From NCBI RefSeq assembly GCF_903181435.1, contig NZ_CAEUHO010000001.1:2852001-2916000 (forward strand): a DNA stretch of 64,000 nt. Reading direction: 5' to 3'. Positions 26,228-33,412 of this stretch are shown piece after piece; positions within the stretch are counted from its first letter, which is position 1; the number at the start of each line of letters is the position of its first letter. Source of the stretch: Bacteroides acidifaciens. Lineage in GTDB: Bacteria; Bacteroidota; Bacteroidia; Bacteroidales; Bacteroidaceae. The translations under genes and the position numbers were made by a program. A model generated the notes under the pieces. It was not told the origin of the DNA. It ran no database searches and saw nothing but the letters and a program-made list of their open reading frames with translations.

Positions 26228-26249
26228 CTCTATTCTATATAGAGCGGCA
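26228..26249. repeat. Left inverted repeat of the proposed invertible segment
   Basis: A 22-bp sequence exactly repeated in inverted orientation at 27496-27517. With the G at 26227 its core is GCTCTAT-N5-ATAGAGC, two short arms around an asymmetric spacer, as in tyrosine-recombinase core sites, followed by CGGCA. It lies 40 bases upstream of the first fimbrial gene. Confidence 0.75.
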
Positions 26250-26396
26250 AAACGAACATTTGTTTATAATCCACTGATTTACAAAAACTTGCTTATTAAC
26301 TGAAGAGTTGTTTGTTTCATTACTATGACAAACTAATAAAAAAATGTTTTTTTTACATATAATAGCATGTTATTTAGCTGTTTATGTGGGAAAATG

Positions 26397-26419
26397 CTGA
26401 AACAATGCTGAAACAATTA
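26397..26419 (+). repeat. Tandem 11-bp repeat upstream of the AraC gene
   Basis: Two adjacent copies of AATGCTGAAAC, starting about 45 bases ahead of the AraC start codon. AraC-type proteins often bind such paired direct half-sites, so this could be an autoregulatory site. The link is positional only. Confidence 0.4.
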
Positions 26420-26440
26420 AAGACATAAAATAATAAACTT

Positions 26441-27328
26441 ATGGATAAGAACCATTCATTACATTATTTCACAGAACATCGTAATTGTAAACATTATCTT
26501 TCTAAGGTGAATACCGGATTTGTTTACAGAGAGTTTGAGGCGGAGACGGAGTTTGTACTGGATAGCTCCACTCATCACTTGCTTATTTTTATGGAGGGCA
26601 GTTGCTTCATTGATTGTAACCGTTTTACAAACAGACTTTTCTCCGGCGGAGAGATGGTGTTAATACCAATGTCGGCAACGTTTGTCGGAAAGGTTGAGAA
26701 GCGGTTGCGCTTCATAGATATGTGTTTTGAAACACCTTTAAGTTATTGTGACAAGATGGTAATACAGAGTTACTCTCATTTCAGATCAAAGATATGCTAT
26801 ACTTTCCGTTCCTTGCCGGTGCGCAAACCTTTACCGGAGTTTTGCAACATGTTGGCATACTGTCTGGACAGCGGTTTTTCTTGCGAACAGTTCCATGAAA
26901 TGAAACACAGAGAATTATTCTTTTATTTGAGGGGATATTACTCAAAGGAGGAAATAACCGAACTGCTATACCCGATAGTGGACCGATCAATGGATTTCAA
27001 AGTTTTCGTGTGCAAGAACTTCAGCAGGGTGGATTCACTTGATGAGCTTGTCAAACTTTCTAATATGAGCAAGAGGACTTTTTTTCGTAAATTCAAGGCT
27101 GCATTTAATACAACTGCATATCAGTGGATGCTGAAACAAACGGTGAATACTATCATAGATGAATTCTCAAAACCGGATGCTGTTCTCAATGAAGTAGCCG
27201 AAAGACTAGGCTTCCATTCAATAAGCAACTTTAGTAATTTCTGTAAACGGAATACTGGCTATACACCGACGGAACTTATACAAAAATGCCGAAACAATGA
27301 GATTGTGAAAGAAGATATAGGATGCTAA
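26441..27328 (+). CDS. AraC-family transcriptional regulator
   Basis: A 295-residue regulator. The N-terminal half (about residues 1-190) is a cupin-like sensing domain (HHLLIFMEGSCFIDCNRF, LFSGGEMVLIPMSATFVG). The C-terminal 100 residues hold two helix-turn-helix motifs: LDELVKLSNMSKRTFFRKFKAAF, then VLNEVAERLGFHSISNFSNFCKRNTGYTP. It lies divergent from the fimbrial gene series and inside the proposed invertible segment, so its orientation would change with the switch. It probably controls the fimbrial operon, itself, or both. No exact TAnnTTTG box was found in the 190 bases upstream. The ligand is unknown. Confidence 0.88.
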   Translation: MDKNHSLHYFTEHRNCKHYLSKVNTGFVYREFEAETEFVLDSSTHHLLIFMEGSCFIDCNRFTNRLFSGGEMVLIPMSATFVGKVEKRLRFIDMCFETPLSYCDKMVIQSYSHFRSKICYTFRSLPVRKPLPEFCNMLAYCLDSGFSCEQFHEMKHRELFFYLRGYYSKEEITELLYPIVDRSMDFKVFVCKNFSRVDSLDELVKLSNMSKRTFFRKFKAAFNTTAYQWMLKQTVNTIIDEFSKPDAVLNEVAERLGFHSISNFSNFCKRNTGYTPTELIQKCRNNEIVKEDIGC

Positions 27329-27448
27329 GGGTTAGTAAAATATGCGGGATTTATTCCCAAATCAGTGAGAAGGAATAAATCCCAAAATGGCAATATTTAT
27401 AAAGTGAAAATGTCTCTTTTTTGCAACTGATAATTGAAAAAAAACATC

Positions 27449-27456
27449 TATCTTTG
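27449..27456 (+). promoter_or_regulatory. Outward-facing promoter inside the invertible segment (currently orphan)
   Basis: TATCTTTG is a perfect -7 consensus. The nearest TTTG upstream (27420-27423) is 25 bases away, somewhat longer than the usual 19-21. It lies after the AraC gene and reads rightward through the right inverted repeat toward the end of a gene on the opposite strand, so it has no obvious target in this orientation. Confidence 0.55.
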
Positions 27457-27495
27457 CAGCCGGAATGATAAACAAATGGAAGCCGTTTTCCCACA

Positions 27496-27517
27496 TGCCG
27501 CTCTATATAGAATAGAG
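27496..27517. repeat. Right inverted repeat of the proposed invertible segment
   Basis: Exact reverse complement of 26228-26249 over 22 bases. Outside the match the flanks differ, so the repeat is sharply bounded on its outer side. Confidence 0.75.
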
Positions 27518-27582
27518 TTGGATGCAAAATTAGTATTTTTTGCTTTTGTAGTCAAGACCCGTTCCTGAAAATTCGTGTTAAA

Positions 27583-28791
27583 TTAAATATCTGACACTTG
27601 TTCGTTTACCTTGTCCACTATGTTGTGGTCGAAATCTTTCAGATATATCCTTGTTGTTTTCTCAGTTGTATGTCCGAGTCCCTCACTGATGACTGCGGCC
27701 GGTGTTCCCATTTCTTTAGCGAGAGTAGCCCATGTATGGCGCGCGACATAGGTAGTCAGCGTAGTATCTATGCCGCAGAGTTTTCCGAGGTGTTTGAGAT
27801 TTCTGTTTACACGTTCCAATACCTGCCTATACTGGTTGTGGAGCTCCCATTCGTCTTCCCCCAACAGGACAGGGAAAATATAGGGTGAGTGCGAATCGTA
27901 TTTGGCAATCAATATGTCCAGTTGCGGTGTAATCCCCACTTGCAACCACTGGCCGGTTTTACGTCTGAAGTAACCGATGGCACCGTTGCTCAGACTGCTT
28001 TTCTTTAAATAGATGACATCTACAAAAGGCATCCCCCTGCAGAAATAGCTGAACATGAAAATATCCCTTGCGAACTCGAGGTGCGGAGATTGTGAGAGAT
28101 CAGTATGGTAAAGTCTTTGGAGCTCTGTACGTTTCAAGGCACGCTTGACGGTTTTGCGGGGTTTTGAACGCACATTACCGAAAGGATCGACATCCGTCAC
28201 ACGGTATCCTTCGTTTTTTGCCTGCCGGTATACCGACTTCAGGTTGCGCATATAGTAACATACCGTGTTGGGGCTTACACCGCGTTTATACAGGAACACC
28301 TCGTAGTCGCTGACAAAACGGGTATCGATTTCAAGTATGCTTACCTTACGGCTACCGACAAATTCGGCTACTGAGGCACGTGTGTGCTGCAAAGCCGCTT
28401 CCATACCGAAGCGCTTCAACGCATGCTTGCAGGTGATCTGAAGGTCCATATAGTGCAGAAGTCCCAGTTTATCACGGTCAATGTCATACCTCATAACGAT
28501 GTCCGAAACGGTGTAAGGCTTCCGGCGCGCTTCCAGTGTTGCGATATAGTTGTCCAAATCACCCTGTATCTGTCTGAGCTCCCGGTTTAACTTACCGACT
28601 TCTCTTTTACTGCGTACAGCTTTGGAGATAAAGCGAACGCCTTGCTTCCGGGAGTCAAATTCATCCTCGAGAAGTTTATAAGAGGTGTAGATAAGTTTTT
28701 TCTGACGCCGATGTATGAGTTGGAACACCAGTGGGTAAGCACCGTTCTTGAGAACACGGTAGCGGTTCAAAATTAATTTAACTGTTGCCAT
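27583..28791 (-). CDS. Tyrosine site-specific recombinase (phage-integrase family)
   Basis: A 402-residue integrase of the Bacteroides type: an N-terminal arm-binding domain (about 1-90), a SAM-like core-binding domain (about 105-200) and the catalytic domain (about 215-395). Visible catalytic residues are Arg252 (CRGMPFVD), Lys near 278 (RRKTGQ), Arg351 (YVARHTWAT), His374 (EGLGH) and Tyr383 (TRIYL). The usual first histidine of HxxR is replaced, as in many Bacteroides relatives. Proximity to the inverted repeats (66 bases) suggests it inverts the AraC segment; integrating the whole island is the alternative. A TATTTTTG -7 box lies about 26 bases upstream of its start. Confidence 0.92.
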   Translation of the reverse strand: MATVKLILNRYRVLKNGAYPLVFQLIHRRQKKLIYTSYKLLEDEFDSRKQGVRFISKAVRSKREVGKLNRELRQIQGDLDNYIATLEARRKPYTVSDIVMRYDIDRDKLGLLHYMDLQITCKHALKRFGMEAALQHTRASVAEFVGSRKVSILEIDTRFVSDYEVFLYKRGVSPNTVCYYMRNLKSVYRQAKNEGYRVTDVDPFGNVRSKPRKTVKRALKRTELQRLYHTDLSQSPHLEFARDIFMFSYFCRGMPFVDVIYLKKSSLSNGAIGYFRRKTGQWLQVGITPQLDILIAKYDSHSPYIFPVLLGEDEWELHNQYRQVLERVNRNLKHLGKLCGIDTTLTTYVARHTWATLAKEMGTPAAVISEGLGHTTEKTTRIYLKDFDHNIVDKVNEQVSDI

Positions 28792-28816
28792 TTCTGTACT
28801 TTTAAAATTTGAGCGG

Positions 28817-28824
28817 CAAAAATA
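28817..28824 (-). promoter_or_regulatory. -7 box of the recombinase gene
   Basis: TATTTTTG on the minus strand fits TAnnTTTG and lies about 26 bases upstream of the recombinase start. It overlaps a GAGCGGCAAAA sequence shared with the left inverted repeat, which could allow self-regulation. Confidence 0.45.
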
Positions 28825-29110
28825 ATATTAAAAGTGACGACAGTCTGTTTTATGTTGAAACTGAAAAATATTTCAGATATTTACATACCTATATAATATA
28901 TAATAATAACTACCCTTGCCGCAAATAAGAAACAAGAAGTAGGGAAAATTGGTTCTGTCCATTTGGCTTTATTATCACATATCATCATAGTCTAATCATT
29001 AACGCTTAATGAACTGCAATAAAGCCACCGTTCATTTTCATTATAACTAACTGACAATCAAAGATTATACTACTATAATCAATAGATTTCCAATAAGACA
29101 TCTCTATCGT

Positions 29111-29190
29111 TTCACTCTAGTGAACAGGCTTATGCACTCTAGTGCACAAGTCTATTCACTCAAGTGAAACGATCTGTTCACTAGAGTGGA
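29111..29190. repeat. Array of four palindromes with exact 22-bp period
   Basis: Four 14-bp dyads start at 29111, 29133, 29155 and 29177. The arms are TTCACT/AGTGAA (copies 1 and 3), TGCACT/AGTGCA (copy 2) and TTCACT/AGTGGA (copy 4, one mismatch). The centres are CT, CT, CA and AG. A constant 22-bp spacing is about two helical turns, so bound dimers would sit on one face of the DNA. No flanking gene explains the array. Confidence 0.75.
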
Positions 29191-29328
29191 ATAATACCGA
29201 TAAAGGCAGGAAAAAACAATAATACCAATTACAAAAGATATGTTATCTATCGACTTAACATACAAACTACGGTTATATTGCCTTCTACATATTAGCTACT
29301 TGAAACAAAGACAAGCATAATATGCAGC

Positions 29329-29479
29329 ATGAGAAATGCGAAATAGAGTATGAGAAATACCTTCTTTAAAGGCATTTTATAGCTATAAACTATGAGAAAT
29401 ACATGTAAACATTTTAATTCTCATAATTTATACATCTAATTATCAATTAAATACAATTCTTTATGAGAATATGAGAAAT
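29329..29479. repeat. Dispersed ATGAGAAAT repeats
   Basis: ATGAGAAAT occurs at 29329, 29350, 29392 and 29471, with a truncated copy near 29463. Two copies are followed by TGCGAAAT within 15 bases. All are on the same strand, between the palindrome array and the end of the ATPase gene. Confidence 0.5.
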
Positions 29480-29488
29480 GATTTTGCG

Positions 29489-29545
29489 AAATCGTTTCTA
29501 GTATTGCCTTACACTTCTTCACATACCGGCATATCCATCCCTTTA
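29489..29545. repeat. Right 57-bp direct repeat (end of the intact ATPase gene)
   Basis: Direct repeat of 15069-15125 with three differences. It covers the last 12 codons of the ATPase gene, its stop codon and about 20 bases beyond. Confidence 0.75.
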
Positions 29546-31260
29546 TACACTACCACAATCTTGTGCAATTTCGTAGTGCCAACAGCTCGTTTCACAGTCT
29601 CCGTTTCTGCATAGCGGTTAGCTTGTTCGATAGCTTCCTGCCGCAATTCATCCACACGGCTTTCAGAGTCCTTGTATTTTGCATACTTCAATTCTATAAT
29701 ATAACTATGCGTCATGTCGGAATAGATATCCAACAAGGGACATAGGAATATATCGACATAGCCTGCTTGCGTGTCTTGCTCGGAGATAGGACGGTAAAAG
29801 CGGTTCTGCGCTGTCATGGCAAGGGTGAAGCCATGGACGAAAAATTCACCTTTCTGTTTGTCACGTTGGGAAGCGTAACGTTTCAGGCAGTCGGCAATGT
29901 AGCCGAAATAGGCTTTCCATTCGCCATCGTAGGCAAGTCGACTAGAAAGTTCGTTCTTCTCGTAGCTGCTGAAACTCAAGTCTGCATCATTGTATGTATT
30001 CAGCAAATAAGTATAGAGTTGCTCCTGAACCACTTGATTAGGGATGGTCAACTTAGTCTTTCCCTTATGTAATCCGCTAATGGTGAGCATACCGAAATAA
30101 TAGAGTAAACTCACAAAGTTGTCAGGATTGGTGATGCTGACAGCAGGGAAGCCTTTCTTCAACTCTCCCGTGATATAGCCTTGACTTACTAAAGTCTGGA
30201 CGACAGAAGCATCATGTGCAAACTCCTTGTCCTTGCGGATAAGCATACGCAATTTTTCATAATCGATACGGATATTATCTTCTACCATATCCCGTGGCGC
30301 CCTACCACTCATAATATAGTTTTTAACAAAATAGAGCACCATATTAGAATTATACATCGTGGTATCACCGTAACATTCTTGAGCAAAACAATAGTTGTCA
30401 TACCACGGCTTCATTATTCCTATCAGTTCATCTACAGTATGCTTGAAAGGACTGTTTGTTGAATAGTAAGTCAGCATTTCGCGCACTTCCTCTTCAGTGA
30501 ACCCCATCATTTCGTTAAATTCGGATGTAAGCGAATAATTAGTACCGATATTGAACCCACTAGTCAAATCATCCATTGTTACAGGGCTTACGCCCGTTAT
30601 GAAACAGCGTTTGATGCTGGAATAGGTTCCTGCCTTAATCTTATTGAAGAAGGCGCGGAGATAACCTTCACCATGTGTTTCATTGGTATAGCGGTGCAAG
30701 CTTTCGGGGTCGGCAAGTATGGCATTGGTGAAATGGTCGTACTCGTCAATAAACAGATAAATATCCCGACCGGCACGCTCACACTCATGATAAAGAAAGT
30801 CGAGCTGATTGACTGCCCCATCCTTTTCATCCAACCTCTCTTTGATACCTTGCGGCAGAAGGTCGGCATAGACTTCGCAGAAATAGTCAAAACAGATTTG
30901 GCAATGCGCATCCAGTCCTTCACGGTAGTTACTCAGTTCACCGACAATTCCGGAGAAATTGAGATAAAGCACCAGATAACTATTACGGTCACGCGTGGGA
31001 TACTTACCTATATATAAGTCTCCGAAGAGTTCATCGAATTTGTCTTTAGTACGCACATCATAATAATGTTGTAGCACATTCAGCGTCAGGCTTTTTCCGA
31101 AACGTCGGGGGCGCATGAAGAAAAAGAAACGGTCTGCCTGTTCTATCAGAGGTATGAAATGGGTTTTGTCAACATAATAATAGTCTTCACGGCGAATTAA
31201 TGCGAAGTTCATCATACCGTAGGGAATGCGCTTTCTGTCCGGAAATAAATATTTTTCCAT
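29509..31260 (-). CDS. AAA-ATPase-like protein with C-terminal PD-(D/E)XK nuclease domain
   Basis: A 583-residue protein of the AAA-ATPase-like/PDDEXK family that is present in many copies in Bacteroides. The start GMMNFALIRREDYYYVDKT is typical. The P-loop is RPRRFGKS (residues 50-57) and the Walker B-like segment is IYLFIDEYDHF. The middle contains FITGVSPVTMDDLTSGFNIGTN. The C-terminal nuclease-like fold has VDIFLCPLLDIY..HSYIIELKYAK with the D..ExK signature. Function is unknown; mobility-related or defence roles are suggested for the family. It lies at the right end of the accessory island, and its last codons are duplicated at the left end. Confidence 0.88.
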   Translation of the reverse strand: MEKYLFPDRKRIPYGMMNFALIRREDYYYVDKTHFIPLIEQADRFFFFMRPRRFGKSLTLNVLQHYYDVRTKDKFDELFGDLYIGKYPTRDRNSYLVLYLNFSGIVGELSNYREGLDAHCQICFDYFCEVYADLLPQGIKERLDEKDGAVNQLDFLYHECERAGRDIYLFIDEYDHFTNAILADPESLHRYTNETHGEGYLRAFFNKIKAGTYSSIKRCFITGVSPVTMDDLTSGFNIGTNYSLTSEFNEMMGFTEEEVREMLTYYSTNSPFKHTVDELIGIMKPWYDNYCFAQECYGDTTMYNSNMVLYFVKNYIMSGRAPRDMVEDNIRIDYEKLRMLIRKDKEFAHDASVVQTLVSQGYITGELKKGFPAVSITNPDNFVSLLYYFGMLTISGLHKGKTKLTIPNQVVQEQLYTYLLNTYNDADLSFSSYEKNELSSRLAYDGEWKAYFGYIADCLKRYASQRDKQKGEFFVHGFTLAMTAQNRFYRPISEQDTQAGYVDIFLCPLLDIYSDMTHSYIIELKYAKYKDSESRVDELRQEAIEQANRYAETETVKRAVGTTKLHKIVVVYKGMDMPVCEEV

Positions 31261-31402
31261 TACTTTATACTTTAAAGAAATGAGTACTCTGTAAATGACA
31301 GAAACAAAGATAATCTCTTTCTGCCATTCTCACAAACAAAAGCACTTCCTTTTTGGGATACTCTTTCACAAAGGGAAGGATTATTCCTCACATGATTTGT
31401 TT

Positions 31403-31825
31403 TTATTTCGTAAACACAATCTCCCCTTTACGTCCCCCACCGCGAAGAAACAATTCATAAATATTATTACCTGAATCTTTTACTTCAAGAATATCCAGTT
31501 CTGTTGTTTTAGTTTGTTCACCACGGACAATCGTCTTAAGGATAGCGTCCGACTTCTTTCCGGTCGAAAGTCCGCCTTTCCATGTCAACAGATATTGTTT
31601 GCCTTCGGCAATATTGGTTATGGCAACTTTCTCAGAAAATGCGGTTACAGACCAGTTATTCGGCTGTTCCAGTTCCACCGTAATGTCCCAGGTGAAATGG
31701 GGACTTACATCTGTGTCTGTTCCTTCCGTTAGAAGTTCCTCTTTACTGCATGATGTGATAAAAACACATAGCAACAGTATGGCGGTTATTGTTCTCCAAA
31801 GCATATTCAATTGTACGGTCATCAT
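31403..31825 (-). CDS. Hypothetical lipoprotein next to the PL9 gene
   Basis: A 140-residue lipoprotein (lipobox VFITSC). The mature part is beta-strand-rich (FTWDITVELEQPNNWSVTAFSEKVAITNI, YLLTWKGGLSTGKKS, NNIYELFLRGGGRKGEIVFTK) without a recognised domain. It lies 33 bases downstream of the PL9 gene on the same strand and may be the last gene of the GH28-PL9 unit. A surface or periplasmic accessory role in the pectin locus is possible. Confidence 0.65.
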   Translation of the reverse strand: MMTVQLNMLWRTITAILLLCVFITSCSKEELLTEGTDTDVSPHFTWDITVELEQPNNWSVTAFSEKVAITNIAEGKQYLLTWKGGLSTGKKSDAILKTIVRGEQTKTTELDILEVKDSGNNIYELFLRGGGRKGEIVFTK

Positions 31826-31858
31826 CGTTTTACTATTTTTATAAGTCTGTATATTCCA

Positions 31859-33400
31859 TTATCTGACTATTTTCAGTTTAGCAATTCCACCATTATCTGA
31901 TGTCGCTTTTAAGTCTATCTCCCCGCTATATGAGGACAAGTCTATCTGCCCTTCGGATAATGAGCACTCTTTTCCATTGACATAAAACCGGGTGAATGCT
32001 TCTGCTCCGATACCTACTACCCTGGCTATATTTCCTTCAACAAGGATAGCGGCTTCTTCCAGCCAGTCGTAAGTAGTATCTTCATTTCCTTTCCCAGCAA
32101 AACAGCCGAGCCCGGCATTATACAATTTACCATTCGCCTTTAACCGCAGAAAATCTATCTCCGGGAGACTTCCGTCTGCTTTACGTGAGAAGGTAAGTTG
32201 GCCAGCGTCCAAACTGATAAAATCATCATCTGTCACAGTCATTTCTACCGGAAGAAAAGAGTTATTGGTAATCTCACATTCCGCCTGATTGACATCTACG
32301 ATATGTTTCCCCGATGACCTCGGTTTATGAGACAAGTTGTTCTTTATAATATGTCCATATCCCGGCACGTCAACAGCTTCCGATACAGTCTTCCTGTTCA
32401 GCATACAGAAATTAGAAGGATTCTGATACCCTGTATTATTATGCCAGGCTATTCCGCCCAAATGATGATTCGCATAAAAACCTTTATTCTTGTTCATATA
32501 CGCCAAGCAGTACTGAACCACATGCATAGGAATCACACTCGGAGCTTTCGGACTATCACTCATACCATAACCGCCCGACTTAAATCCGGTGCCGTCGCCC
32601 GCCTTTACTCCCTCTTTCGTATATCCATTCAAGAAAGACCAGCAATTCTCGATTGTAAAAGGCGCCTGACAGTTTATCAAATCAAATCCGTCATCGCTAT
32701 TATACCAAGCACGGCATCCTCGAAACACATTGCCTGTATATTGGGGAGAAGTGAGATGTCCACCGAATCCGTCGACGTTTCCACCTTTACCGCCGTCGGA
32801 TATAGGGTCATAATTATTATACGCATCACAATTCAGTATCAGATTATCTTTGCCTGTCACTATATAAAAACCGATAGCCATGCCGTCATGCATCGACAAA
32901 TGCTCATAAATATTATTGCTTCCGCCTTCATTACGAAAACATTCGGACTGGGTATGACCTACGATAGTCACTTGCGTACCTATGACTTCTATATTTCTGA
33001 AATGCAAATAAGAGCCACTCACATAAAACACAATGACACGCTCATTTTCCGGTTTTACCTCTGAAAGGTCAAATACGGGACGTTCATTCTTATAACCGGA
33101 ATAACAGATACGCTTATCAACCCCTGTCCCACTCTTCGACATCTTAAATACCCGGCTCCAAGTCGTGCTGCCTGCCGTATAATGTTCCATTATTTCGGCT
33201 TCCGACACTTTGTATGTCCCTTGCCGTATATAAACCGTATCTCCGGCTACAACTTTCGATTGAGCTTTGCCCAATGTGGCAAAGGGTTTGTCAATCGTTC
33301 CGCTGTTCGAATCGCTTCCATTGGTGGCTACAAAATAGTTCGTTGCCGAAAGAGAAAAGAGATACCCTATGAAAAAAAGAAAAAGGCTGATGCGTTTCAT
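31859..33400 (-). CDS. Polysaccharide lyase family 9, probable rhamnogalacturonan-I lyase
   Basis: A 513-residue secreted beta-helix lyase. The mature start ATNYFVATNGSDSNSGTIDKPFATLGKAQ is the DUF1565-like opening of PL9 enzymes. The core carries the conserved acidic calcium-site region (NYDPISDGGKGGNVDGFGGH, NSDDGFDLINC) and the lysine in GDGTGFKSGG that fits the catalytic base. The C-terminal 80 residues form a small beta domain. Family PL9 contains pectate and rhamnogalacturonan-I lyases; the surrounding PL11, GH105 and CE12 genes favour RG-I. It is 12 bases downstream of the GH28 gene. Confidence 0.85.
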   Translation of the reverse strand: MKRISLFLFFIGYLFSLSATNYFVATNGSDSNSGTIDKPFATLGKAQSKVVAGDTVYIRQGTYKVSEAEIMEHYTAGSTTWSRVFKMSKSGTGVDKRICYSGYKNERPVFDLSEVKPENERVIVFYVSGSYLHFRNIEVIGTQVTIVGHTQSECFRNEGGSNNIYEHLSMHDGMAIGFYIVTGKDNLILNCDAYNNYDPISDGGKGGNVDGFGGHLTSPQYTGNVFRGCRAWYNSDDGFDLINCQAPFTIENCWSFLNGYTKEGVKAGDGTGFKSGGYGMSDSPKAPSVIPMHVVQYCLAYMNKNKGFYANHHLGGIAWHNNTGYQNPSNFCMLNRKTVSEAVDVPGYGHIIKNNLSHKPRSSGKHIVDVNQAECEITNNSFLPVEMTVTDDDFISLDAGQLTFSRKADGSLPEIDFLRLKANGKLYNAGLGCFAGKGNEDTTYDWLEEAAILVEGNIARVVGIGAEAFTRFYVNGKECSLSEGQIDLSSYSGEIDLKATSDNGGIAKLKIVR

Positions 33401-33412
33401 GGTTTGATGGAA

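Larger units (their letters stand above)
26250..27495. other. Proposed invertible segment carrying an AraC regulator and an outward promoter
   Basis: A 1,246-bp interval bounded by exact 22-bp inverted repeats. It holds one intact AraC-type gene and, near its right end, a TATCTTTG -7 box reading rightward. A second inverted match, ATTTGTTTAT (26258-26267) with its complement (27468-27477), lies just inside the repeats. A tyrosine recombinase gene begins 66 bases outside the right repeat. In the present orientation the outward promoter faces the 3' end of the recombinase gene. Inverted, it would sit about 100 bases upstream of the fimbrial genes. Inversion itself is inferred. Confidence 0.65.
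28792..29508. other. Long intergenic region with repeats between recombinase and ATPase genes
   Basis: No gene is seen in these 717 bases. They contain the recombinase -7 box (28817-28824, minus), an 11-bp GAGCGGCAAAA copy (28811-28821), four 22-bp-spaced palindromes (29111-29190), several ATGAGAAAT repeats (29329-29479) and the start of the right 57-bp direct repeat. Confidence 0.6.

Noticed and set aside
26227..26245. Reading the palindromic repeats merely as two AraC operators
   Set aside because: Kept only as an alternative: the match extends to 22 bp including an asymmetric CGGCA arm and spacer in inverted orientation, and a recombinase gene is adjacent, which favours inversion sites.
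29111..29190. CRISPR-like array from regularly spaced repeats
   Set aside because: The period is only 22 bp, repeats are palindromes with 8-bp gaps rather than 30-bp spacers, and no cas gene is nearby.
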